Shown: positions 1 to 5,347, counted from the first letter of the stretch. The stretch is 7,864 bases of DNA from an uncultured Eubacteriales bacterium (GCA_948971535.1 CARFEX010000028.1:1-7864), one strand, 5' to 3'. Notes: generated by a model from the letters alone, not told the origin. Translations and numbers: made by a program.

Positions 1-18
1 AAGATTGATGGAGGAAAT

Positions 19-447
19 ATGGAAAGTAAAATTACAGTTGTAGAAATGTATGATAAAGATATCTTAAAATATAAAAAGAAACTTCGTTATAATCAAATTG
101 TAGGAAATGTGGGTTCGCTAACATTTATTGGTTCGATTGCAGTAGGTCTAGGGCTTGCAATTGCACAACCAAGTGAAGTTGCAAAGATTGTTGGTACACT
201 TTTACCTTTTACAGTGGGTGCCGCATCATTAATTACCTCTGTGGTTGGCTATACTATGTCTAAAATGAGAAAATTTAAAATTGAAAATCTTGAAGAAGAA
301 AAACATATTGCAGAAATAATGGAAAAACATTCTAAAATAGAATTACAAAAAAAGAATGAATTTGAAAAAAATGATGCTGTAGTAGCTAAAAAGCAAAAGA
401 GCATTCATGATATAGTCCGTAAAAACGATTTGCAAAGCCATTGTTAA
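19..447 (+). CDS. Small two-helix membrane protein of unknown function
   Basis: I do not recognise this 142-residue protein. The sequence shows a short charged N-terminus, two hydrophobic stretches at about residues 28-49 and 55-79 that look like a transmembrane hairpin, and a highly charged Lys/Glu-rich C-terminal tail (about 85-142) that could form a coiled coil facing the cytoplasm. There is no cleavable signal peptide, lipobox or catalytic motif. The ATG at 19 is preceded by GGAGG at 10-14, a good Shine-Dalgarno site, so the start looks real although the window begins only 18 bases earlier. An intrinsic terminator follows directly, so this is the last gene of its transcript and is not part of the floA operon. 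Similar short membrane proteins with coiled-coil tails are often phage- or envelope-related, but nothing here decides that. Confidence 0.8.
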   Translation: MESKITVVEMYDKDILKYKKKLRYNQIVGNVGSLTFIGSIAVGLGLAIAQPSEVAKIVGTLLPFTVGAASLITSVVGYTMSKMRKFKIENLEEEKHIAEIMEKHSKIELQKKNEFEKNDAVVAKKQKSIHDIVRKNDLQSHC

Positions 448-454
448 AAATATT

Positions 455-485
455 AAGCAGAAAAATTTTATTTCTGCTTTTTTTT
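455..485 (+). terminator. Intrinsic terminator after the first gene
   Basis: A 9-bp perfect stem (AAGCAGAAA at 455-463 with TTTCTGCTT at 471-479) encloses a 7-nt loop and runs into an uninterrupted T tract ending at 485. It starts 8 bases after the stop codon of the small membrane protein gene, as expected for a rho-independent terminator ending that transcript and isolating it from floA. Confidence 0.88.
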
Positions 486-490
486 GATGT

Positions 491-545
491 TGCTGGCACT
501 TCGTATGCTCATGCGCTCGCGCGCTTGACGCACAGCTCGCGCATA
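491..545. other. GC-rich intergenic patch with short direct repeat
   Basis: By hand count, 34 of these 55 bases are G or C (about 62%) in an otherwise very AT-rich spacer. The octamer GCTCGCGC occurs twice (515-522 and 535-542) in direct orientation, and ATGCGC (511-516) is mirrored by GCGCAT (539-544). It lies after a terminator and before the floA promoter. An open frame crosses it, but that frame has no ribosome binding site and an implausible composition. The patch may be a dispersed extragenic repeat or a structured or protein-binding site; its identity is unknown. Confidence 0.5.
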
Positions 546-648
546 TTTCTTCGACATAGTTTTTCTTTTAAATTGAGTAAAACATTTTTCCGAAATTGCT
601 ATAAAAAGTGGATTATTATAATTATCAAAAAATTAAAAAAATAGGGTA

Positions 649-677
649 TTTACATCCGAGTTTTGCTGTGATATAAT
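649..677 (+). promoter_or_regulatory. Sigma-A promoter of the floA operon, extended -10
   Basis: The -35 box TTTACA (649-654, one mismatch to TTGACA) is separated by exactly 17 bases from a perfect -10 box TATAAT (672-677). The -10 is preceded by TG plus one base (669-671), the extended -10 signature. Expected transcription start is near 684, which would give a 5' leader of only about 11 bases beginning at the AGGAG ribosome binding site (684-688). This is a strong housekeeping promoter by sequence. Confidence 0.85.
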
Positions 678-694
678 GTAGACAGGAGAAATTT

Positions 695-1705
695 ATGAAA
701 TACTCACTTTTATCGAATATCAGCACAGTAGGAATAGTTTTTGCTTCAATTGGCGGAGTAATACTTCTTGCGATTATATTATATCTTATAATTGTACCAA
801 CAAAATACCTTTTTGCTTCAATTTTTGGTGGTGCATATATACCTAGTTATAAACTTTTAGGTATGCGTAGCAGACGAGTAAATCTTAGTTTACTAGTAAA
901 CTCATATATTCTATCTAAAAAGGAAAATTTAGGCTTTACTCTTGACCAATTAGAAAGCCATTATATTGCTGGCGGAAATTGTCTTGAACTACTTTCAACA
1001 CTTACAAAAGCAAAAAATGCAAATATTCCACTTGATGTCGAGCTTGCAAAGGTGATTGACCTTTCAACTCATAGACTTAAAGATATCATAGACGAAGTTA
1101 TTCATGCAAAAGTTATAGAAATAAAAAATATTAAAGCGATAACTCAAGATAGTATAGAGCTTATAGTAGACGTAAATGCAACGATAAGACCAAGACTTGA
1201 GAATTATGTAGACGGTCTTGGAGAAGAAGCTCTTAAAACAAAAGTTAAAGAATTTGTTATATCAGGTATAGCACTCGTTGGCGACCATAAAGCAGGGCTC
1301 GCTAGTCCTGAAAAGATTGTTAAAGGATGGGAAAGCTCAAAAGTTGACACGGATTGTGGCTTTACTTTAGAAGCACTTGAAATTTCATCAGTTGATATTG
1401 GTCGTGATATCGGTAGCGAAATGTCAGCAAAAAGAATAGAAAAAGAAAAAGCTTATGCAGAATTTTCAGCAACAAAACAACGTAATCAAGAAATTATGCG
1501 TGAGCTTGAAATGAAGACTAGAGTACAGGAAATGAAAGCAGAAGTGCTTTCAGCTGAAGCAGAAGTGCCAAAAGCTATCTCTGATGCAATCAAAGAAGGT
1601 CGTTTCTCAATCATGGATTATTATAAACTTATGAATTTGCAGGCAGATACAGCTCTTCGCCGTTCAATTATTTCAAAAGATAGTGCCAATAAGAAGGAAG
1701 AATAA
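695..1705 (+). CDS. floA: Flotillin-like membrane scaffold protein FloA (YqfA family)
   Basis: FloA proteins are bacterial flotillins that form dynamic membrane assemblies affecting membrane fluidity, protein secretion and signalling. This 336-residue protein matches the usual length (about 330 in Bacillus). It has an N-terminal membrane segment at about residues 12-34 and a second hydrophobic stretch to about 47. The family signature LESHYIAGG (86-94) is present, followed by an SPFH-type region rich in beta strands (about 110-240, including SSVDIGRDIG at 231-240). An Ala/Glu-rich coiled coil (about 243-300) holds AEVPKAI (289-295), and the tail contains EGRFSIMDYYKLMNLQADT, as in Bacillus FloA. 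AGGAG at 684-688 sits 6 bases before the ATG. It is the first gene of the operon. Bacillus floA follows the NfeD-family gene yqeZ, whereas here no NfeD gene is adjacent and the next gene is a different small membrane protein. Confidence 0.95.
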   Translation: MKYSLLSNISTVGIVFASIGGVILLAIILYLIIVPTKYLFASIFGGAYIPSYKLLGMRSRRVNLSLLVNSYILSKKENLGFTLDQLESHYIAGGNCLELLSTLTKAKNANIPLDVELAKVIDLSTHRLKDIIDEVIHAKVIEIKNIKAITQDSIELIVDVNATIRPRLENYVDGLGEEALKTKVKEFVISGIALVGDHKAGLASPEKIVKGWESSKVDTDCGFTLEALEISSVDIGRDIGSEMSAKRIEKEKAYAEFSATKQRNQEIMRELEMKTRVQEMKAEVLSAEAEVPKAISDAIKEGRFSIMDYYKLMNLQADTALRRSIISKDSANKKEE

Positions 1706-1706
1706 T

Positions 1707-2312
1707 ATGTTGTCAGTACCAGCAATAGTAGGAATAATAATAGGCGCATGTTTTGTCTTATTTATAGTTTATGCGATATGCGTTCGTATATCAAATGTTA
1801 AGCGTTTTGATAAACTTTTTGGCTCAAATCATAAAAAAGTTATGCAAGAGAGAAAAGACCTTAATTTTATAGAGCCACAACATAAAACAAATGAAATAGA
1901 AACTAAAATTGAAAATAAAGACCAACCAGTCATAGAGGACTATACTGAAGACCAAATTTTAACAAATGATTTCATGGATAGCTTTGACTTCTCTAAAAAT
2001 AATGAAATAAACAAGTTAGACAAAAGCCAAATGACACGAAAATATGATCAAATTATGAGCAGGTTTGACTCATTGACAGCAAATCCAAGACAAAGAATGG
2101 ACCCTACTTTTTCAAGACAAAAAGCAAGTTATTTGAAAGATGAAGAGGAAGACGATGATTTTGAGTCTTTCATGAACGAACATTCATATGGTAGACTTTT
2201 GGCAGATAAAACACTTTATGACCAAATACAAGACCTGAGCCCAGAGATGAAAGCACTTATATTTAGTGGAATTTTTAGGCCATATAATGAAACAGATACA
2301 AAGAATGTATAA
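1707..2312 (+). CDS. Single-pass membrane protein of unknown function, FloA neighbour
   Basis: I do not recognise a named family. The 201-residue product has one N-terminal transmembrane segment (about residues 4-27) with no obvious cleavage site, suggesting an N-out/C-in anchor followed by a basic stretch (VKRFDKLF). A long polar, probably disordered linker follows (about 40-140). Next come an acidic cluster DEEEDDDFESF (145-155) and a C-terminal block containing LSPEMKALIFSGIF (177-190) that looks like a short conserved helix. The ATG at 1707 is preferred over a GTG at 1683 because the GTG lies inside the floA reading frame, whereas AAGGAAG at about 1693-1699 lies 7 bases before the ATG. 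It begins one base after the floA stop, so translation is probably coupled. The context suggests a partner or client of the FloA membrane assembly; that is inference only. Confidence 0.85.
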   Translation: MLSVPAIVGIIIGACFVLFIVYAICVRISNVKRFDKLFGSNHKKVMQERKDLNFIEPQHKTNEIETKIENKDQPVIEDYTEDQILTNDFMDSFDFSKNNEINKLDKSQMTRKYDQIMSRFDSLTANPRQRMDPTFSRQKASYLKDEEEDDDFESFMNEHSYGRLLADKTLYDQIQDLSPEMKALIFSGIFRPYNETDTKNV

Positions 2313-2338
2313 TATTATAAATTGAACACGCATAAAAC
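2309..2338 (+). promoter_or_regulatory. Candidate sigma-E (mother-cell) promoter upstream of yqfC
   Basis: ATAATATT at 2309-2316 matches 7 of 8 positions of the Bacillus sigma-E -35 consensus GKMATATT. CATAAAAC at 2331-2338 matches 6 of 8 of the -10 consensus CATACAHT, and the spacer is 14 bases, within the known range. Consensus values are from memory of the B. subtilis sigma-E regulon, which includes yqfC and yqfD. The expected start is near 2345, just at the yqfC ribosome binding site. The region is AT-rich, so a chance match is possible. Confidence 0.5.
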
Positions 2339-2369
2339 GATATAAAGGAGTTTGACGCATGTTCAATTT
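2319..2369 (+). promoter_or_regulatory. Hairpin that would cover the yqfC start codon in read-through mRNA
   Basis: AAATTGAACACGC (2319-2331) pairs with GCATGTTCAATTT (2357-2369) as ten consecutive base pairs, one C/A mismatch and two further pairs. The yqfC ATG (2359-2361) lies in the right arm, and the AAGGAG ribosome binding site (2345-2350) lies in the 25-nt loop. RNA transcribed from floA contains both arms. RNA starting at the candidate sigma-E promoter would lack the left arm. Confidence 0.55.
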
Positions 2370-2622
2370 TTTTGATGAGATAAAGAAAAATGTAGCAAAA
2401 ATAGAGCCGAAATTATTAGGCAATTATAACATCGTCAATATTTCTGGCAGAATTTTGTATGTGGAAGGACATTGTGGACTTACTGTTTTGTCTAGAGAGA
2501 ATATAACTTTTAAGGTCAAACATGGTCGCATAGTTGTAGAAGGGAAAAATTTGATACTTGATGAACTTTCTGAAAATACTCTGAAGATTGTAGGAGAAAT
2601 TATCAAAGTGGAGGCATTTTGA
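2359..2622 (+). CDS. yqfC: Sporulation protein YqfC (YabP/YqfC family)
   Basis: This 87-residue protein has the layout of the YabP/YqfC family, small beta-rich proteins linked to spore formation; in B. subtilis yqfC is transcribed in the mother cell by sigma-E. After an N-terminal amphipathic stretch (1-20), alternating hydrophobic strands carry family-type positions: NISGRILYVEGHCGL (27-41), then SRENITFKV, GRIVVEGKNLILDEL (56-70) and a C-terminal IVGEIIKVEAF. The length is close to the usual 90 or so residues, and there is no membrane segment. AAGGAG at 2345-2350 lies 8 bases before the ATG. Its stop overlaps the start of yqfD, the standard yqfC-yqfD pairing. It follows a 46-base gap with a candidate sigma-E promoter and a start-codon hairpin, so it may be expressed separately from floA. 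Assignment rests on pattern and synteny. Confidence 0.9.
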   Translation: MFNFFDEIKKNVAKIEPKLLGNYNIVNISGRILYVEGHCGLTVLSRENITFKVKHGRIVVEGKNLILDELSENTLKIVGEIIKVEAF

Positions 2623-3749
2623 TGAAGAAGTTGTCAAGCAGAACGCAATTTAAAATAAAATCACTTAATCAAGAACGTAAATTAGGTGAATTAGCAAAGA
2701 AAATAACACTTTATAAGATAGATAGGTTAGATAAAACTATTACAAGTTTTGAAGTTGATAGCAAATATGGTAAAGAAGTTTCAAGATTTCTTAAAAGTGA
2801 AGGCGTAGAGATTTTAGAAACAAATCAACATGGACTTAAAAATATTTTGACTAAACTTATGACAAGTTATGGTATTATTGTTGCTGGATTATTGTTATTG
2901 GTTTGTTATTTGATACAATATAATTACGTGTGGAAAATTGATATATTCGGATTAGAAAAATTAAATCGAGCAGAAGTAGTTGCTTTTATAGATAGCAATG
3001 TAACCAATCGTTGGAAAGGTAGCATTGATACAAAAGAACTTGAAATAAAGATGAAAGAAAACTTTGATAGAGTTTCTTCAGTCAGTGTTGCCATTGTAGG
3101 ACAAAGTCTTGTAGTGAGCATAAATGAAAGTATTTTGCCTGATGAGATGTTGGGTGAATTTTCTCCTATAAAATCAAACTTTGATGGCAAAGTTACAAAA
3201 ATAAATCTTATTCAGGGCTCGCTTGCTGTTAAAGTTGGTGATATCGTTAAAGCTGGTGATATTTTAGTTTATCCTTATATCATAGATACTGATGGTGAGA
3301 AAAGAGATGTAAAACCTAGAGCGGATATAGAAGCAGATGTTTGGTATGAGGGAGAAGTTAGTCATTATGAAAGCTATCAAAAGGTCAATAGAACTGGCAA
3401 TAAAGTTGAAATTTGTGAAATTTCTCTTTATGGGTTAATTCTATATAGCAACAATAAAGAAATGAAATTTACAGATTACGAGTTTGAGGAAAGTGTAGAA
3501 TATTTTAGTAAAAATAATATTCTGCCATTGAAAATATCACGAAAAAAATATTTTGAAATTGAGTATTTGACTATAAACCAAAACTTTGAAGAGGTTAGAG
3601 AAGAAAAATTAGCTGAGGCACGCCAAAATGCCTTGATTTATTTGCAGGAAAGTGAGATAATAAAAGAAGAAAATTATATAATAAAAAGTACTGGAGGTAT
3701 TACAACAGTTAGTTATATTTTAACAGTACAAAAGAACATTGGAGGCTAA
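2622..3749 (+). CDS. yqfD: Sporulation membrane protein YqfD
   Basis: YqfD-family proteins are single-pass membrane proteins needed for efficient sporulation; the molecular role is not settled. This copy has 375 residues (Bacillus about 398). It shows a cytosolic basic N-terminal domain (1-79), one transmembrane helix (about 80-100), and then a POTRA/FtsQ-like segment (about 104-172, VWKIDIFGLEKLNRAEVVAF to VVSINES). Next is a Gly/Asp turn-rich section resembling a lipoyl-type sandwich barrel (about 188-220, FDGKVTKI, VKVGDIVKAGDILVYPY), and last a long C-terminal domain. The ATG at 2622 shares one base with the yqfC stop TGA and has GGAGG at 2610-2614, 7 bases upstream; a TTG at 2619 is less likely. 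Translation is therefore coupled to yqfC. The domain readings beyond the family call are inference. In Bacillus, phoH follows yqfD; here ybeY follows directly. Confidence 0.92.
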   Translation: MKKLSSRTQFKIKSLNQERKLGELAKKITLYKIDRLDKTITSFEVDSKYGKEVSRFLKSEGVEILETNQHGLKNILTKLMTSYGIIVAGLLLLVCYLIQYNYVWKIDIFGLEKLNRAEVVAFIDSNVTNRWKGSIDTKELEIKMKENFDRVSSVSVAIVGQSLVVSINESILPDEMLGEFSPIKSNFDGKVTKINLIQGSLAVKVGDIVKAGDILVYPYIIDTDGEKRDVKPRADIEADVWYEGEVSHYESYQKVNRTGNKVEICEISLYGLILYSNNKEMKFTDYEFEESVEYFSKNNILPLKISRKKYFEIEYLTINQNFEEVREEKLAEARQNALIYLQESEIIKEENYIIKSTGGITTVSYILTVQKNIGG

Positions 3750-4235
3750 ATGAAAATATATTTTGAAAATGCAAGATTTTCAAATAAAACCAATATAAAA
3801 CGGGTTTTTAATACAGCTATTAAAGAAACAGGAAATAATGTAAAAGATATTGCAGTTTGCGTTAAATTTGTGTCCGAAAAAGAAATTGCGAGATTAAATA
3901 GAGAGATACGCAATATCGATAAAGTTACAGATGTGTTATCCTTTCCTATGCTTGAAATTGTAGCTCCTCAAAAGCTTTTTGAGTTTGAATGTGAACGGGA
4001 TATGAATGGTGAATTATTTATTGGTGATATCGCAATCTGTAAAAGGGTTGCATCACGTCAAGCAAAAGAGTTTGGACATTCTTTTAAAAGGGAAGAAACT
4101 TTTTTGGCGCTTCACGGACTTTTGCATTTATTAGGTTATGACCACTTGAATGAGGAGGATGAAAAAATAATGATGAGTACAGCCGAAAAAATACTTGATA
4201 CGCATAAAATAAACAGAGGTAAAAATGGAATATAG
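3750..4235 (+). CDS. ybeY: Endoribonuclease YbeY (rRNA maturation factor)
   Basis: YbeY is a cytosolic zinc-dependent single-strand endoribonuclease needed for 16S rRNA 3'-end maturation and ribosome quality control. The 161-residue length is typical. The hallmark metal site HGLLHLLGYDH is at residues 122-132, with His122, His126 and His132 as zinc ligands. The conserved TDVLSFP (60-66) with upstream Arg54, and GDIAIC, are also present. The ATG immediately follows the yqfD stop codon, and the GGAGG at 3741-3745 lies within the end of yqfD, giving tight coupling. The 3' end overlaps era by 11 bases. In many Firmicutes ybeY is next to phoH and a 7TM-HD gene (yqfF/pgpH); neither is present here, so YbeY sits directly between the sporulation pair and Era. 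Confidence 0.97.
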   Translation: MKIYFENARFSNKTNIKRVFNTAIKETGNNVKDIAVCVKFVSEKEIARLNREIRNIDKVTDVLSFPMLEIVAPQKLFEFECERDMNGELFIGDIAICKRVASRQAKEFGHSFKREETFLALHGLLHLLGYDHLNEEDEKIMMSTAEKILDTHKINRGKNGI

Positions 4236-5064
4236 TTTTGGTTATGTCGCCGTTGTAGGAAGGCCAAATGCAGGCAAAAGTAGTTTAATTAATGCACTTG
4301 TTGGTGAAAAGGTTGCAATAGTATCAGCAAAACCTCAGACAACTCGTGATAACATATTGGGAATTATGAATGGTGAAAATTATCAGGTTATCTTTGTAGA
4401 TACTCCTGGTGTACATAGAAGCAAAAATCAACTTGATAAGGCTATGATGAAATCTGTCCGCTCAGCTATCGCTAGTGTGGACTTATTATTATATTTAGTA
4501 GACGGAACAAAAGAGTTTGATGAGGAAGAAAAAGCATACTTTGACCATTTGCAAGGTGATAAATATTTGATTAAAACAAAAATCGACAAAGCGAAAGTTA
4601 AAACTTTTAAATCAGATTTTCAAATTTCTTCTATGACTGGTCAAAATCTTCAAGAACTAAAAGATTTTATTATTGACAAAATGCCAAAAAGTAAAGACAA
4701 AAACTTTTTGTACGACCAAGATTATTACACTGATAAAAGCGTTAAATTTTTGATTGCAGAAGAGTTGCGAGAAGCATCTCTTAATAAGTTTGACGATGAA
4801 ATTCCTCATGGTATTGCTATCGAAATCATACGATTTGAAGAAAAAGGTAATATCACAGTTATTGAAGCTGATATAATTTGTGAGCAAGATAGACATAAGG
4901 GTATGATAATTGGAAAAGGCGGAAAAAATCTCAAAGAAATAGGACAAAAAGTTAGAGTATATTCAGAAGAACTTTTGGGATGCAAAGTGCTATTAAAGCT
5001 TTATGTTAAAGTTGAAAAAGATTGGCGTAATAAGCCAAACAAAGTTCGCAATTTTGGTTATTAA
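4225..5064 (+). CDS. era: Ribosome-assembly GTPase Era
   Basis: Era binds the 3' end of 16S rRNA through a C-terminal KH domain and checks 30S assembly. The sequence shows G1 GRPNAGKSS (12-20), G2 PQTTRDN (37-43), G3 DTPG (59-62) and a GxxG loop in the KH domain at 230-233 (GMIIGKGGKNL from 226). The C-terminal DWRNKPNKVRNFGY is typical of the family. Two features are odd. G4 is TKID (118-121) rather than NKxD, and only 13 residues separate it from the G5-like SSM (135-137), roughly half the usual distance, so the helix between G4 and G5 is shortened. This accounts for most of the reduced total of 279 residues against about 300. The Thr variant of G4 occurs in other functional GTPases (Rac-type TKxD), so activity is plausible. 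ATG 4225 has AGAGG at 4215-4219 and overlaps ybeY by 11 bases. recO, often next, is absent; a terminator follows. Confidence 0.96.
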   Translation: MEYSFGYVAVVGRPNAGKSSLINALVGEKVAIVSAKPQTTRDNILGIMNGENYQVIFVDTPGVHRSKNQLDKAMMKSVRSAIASVDLLLYLVDGTKEFDEEEKAYFDHLQGDKYLIKTKIDKAKVKTFKSDFQISSMTGQNLQELKDFIIDKMPKSKDKNFLYDQDYYTDKSVKFLIAEELREASLNKFDDEIPHGIAIEIIRFEEKGNITVIEADIICEQDRHKGMIIGKGGKNLKEIGQKVRVYSEELLGCKVLLKLYVKVEKDWRNKPNKVRNFGY

Positions 5065-5067
5065 TTT

Positions 5068-5093
5068 AAAGACAGCTAAGCAAAGCTGTTTTT
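5068..5093 (+). terminator. Intrinsic terminator ending the floA-era operon
   Basis: ACAGCT (5072-5077) pairs with AGCTGT (5084-5089) across a 6-nt loop, and the stem extends by a G-T pair and A-T pairs into the T tract (5089-5093). It begins 4 bases after the era stop codon, so it most likely ends the operon that starts at 649. Confidence 0.8.
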
Positions 5094-5124
5094 ATTAGTT
5101 TTTAATCTTTTTTTATTGTAGGGA

Positions 5125-5207
5125 GCTGGAATTAAATTTTGAAAGATTTTCAAAATTTAAATGGCTTATGCCATTTGTGCACACTTATTAAAGTGTGCAA
5201 TTCCAGC
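5125..5207. other. Four-arm cloverleaf inverted-repeat element
   Basis: These 83 bases fold by eye into a closed four-way junction. The outer stem is GCTGGAAT (5125-5132) with ATTCCAGC (5200-5207). Arm 1 is an 11-bp perfect hairpin (5134-5144 with 5148-5158, 3-nt loop). Arm 2 is AAATGGC with GCCATTT (5159-5165 with 5170-5176, 4-nt loop). Arm 3 is TGCACACTT with AAGTGTGCA (5178-5186 with 5191-5199, 4-nt loop). Seventy bases are Watson-Crick paired, 11 are loop and only two (5133, 5177) are left over, either of which may join a neighbouring stem. It lies after the era terminator and well upstream of the xfp promoter and can form on either strand. It is not a tRNA: no anticodon arm, T-loop or CCA layout. 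It could be a small palindromic mobile element, a structured RNA or a DNA cruciform site. I do not recognise a named family. Confidence 0.65.
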
Positions 5208-5262
5208 AGTGGTATTAATAAAATAGTGTATAGCAAAAATAAACTTTAATAAAATAATATTT

Positions 5263-5298
5263 GTTTTAAATTGTAAATTTTTATTACAAAATTTAAAC
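5263..5298. promoter_or_regulatory. AT-rich imperfect palindrome upstream of xfp
   Basis: TTGTAA (5271-5276) and TTACAA (5284-5289) form a perfect inverted pair with a 7-base centre. The symmetry continues outward imperfectly (GTTT at 5263-5266 with AAAC at 5295-5298, AAATT with AATTT). It lies upstream of the likely xfp promoter, so it would act as a DNA site rather than in the mRNA leader. It faintly resembles the clostridial Rex pattern TTGTTAA-N4-TTAACAA but departs from it in sequence and spacing. In DNA this AT-rich it may be chance. Confidence 0.3.
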
Positions 5299-5310
5299 TC
5301 AATGAATTAT

Positions 5311-5347
5311 TTGTGAATTGAATAGAAATTGTGATATATTATATAAT
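5311..5347 (+). promoter_or_regulatory. Candidate xfp promoter with two overlapping -10 options
   Basis: Two choices overlap. TTGTGA (5311-5316) with TATATT (5335-5340), 18-base spacer, has an extended TG at 5332-5333. TTGAAT (5318-5323) with TATAAT (5342-5347) also has an 18-base spacer. The first gives a start near 5347 and a leader of about 15 bases; the second would start inside the ribosome binding site GAGGAG (5351-5356), so the first seems more workable. TTGTGA is repeated at 5329-5334, a possible pair of regulator half-sites. Confidence 0.55.

Noticed and set aside
573..605. TTGAGT and TATAAA as a second promoter before floA
   Set aside because: The spacing is 21 bases, too long for sigma-A, and the promoter at 649-677 is far better.
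441..644. Open frame of 67 codons after the first gene
   Set aside because: It has no ribosome binding site, overlaps the upstream stop, runs through the terminator hairpin and the GC-rich patch, and has an implausible protein composition.
1683..1706. GTG start giving an 8-residue longer FloA-neighbour protein
   Set aside because: It lies inside floA with no ribosome site; the ATG at 1707 has a well-placed AAGGAAG.
2322..2346. TTGAAC and TATAAA as a sigma-A promoter for yqfC
   Set aside because: The spacing of 13 bases is too short for sigma-A; the sigma-E reading of the same region fits better.
2619..2621. TTG start for yqfD
   Set aside because: The ATG directly after it (2622) is the better codon and has a 7-base spacing from GGAGG; the difference is only one residue.
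4657..4947. Minus-strand open frame inside era
   Set aside because: It is a Phe/Ile/Asn-rich shadow of the AT-rich era coding strand, with no family-like pattern.
5125..5207. Cloverleaf interpreted as a tRNA
   Set aside because: Arm lengths (8, 11, 7, 9) and 3-4-nt loops do not fit; there is no seven-base anticodon loop, no T-loop consensus and no room for a discriminator/CCA arrangement.
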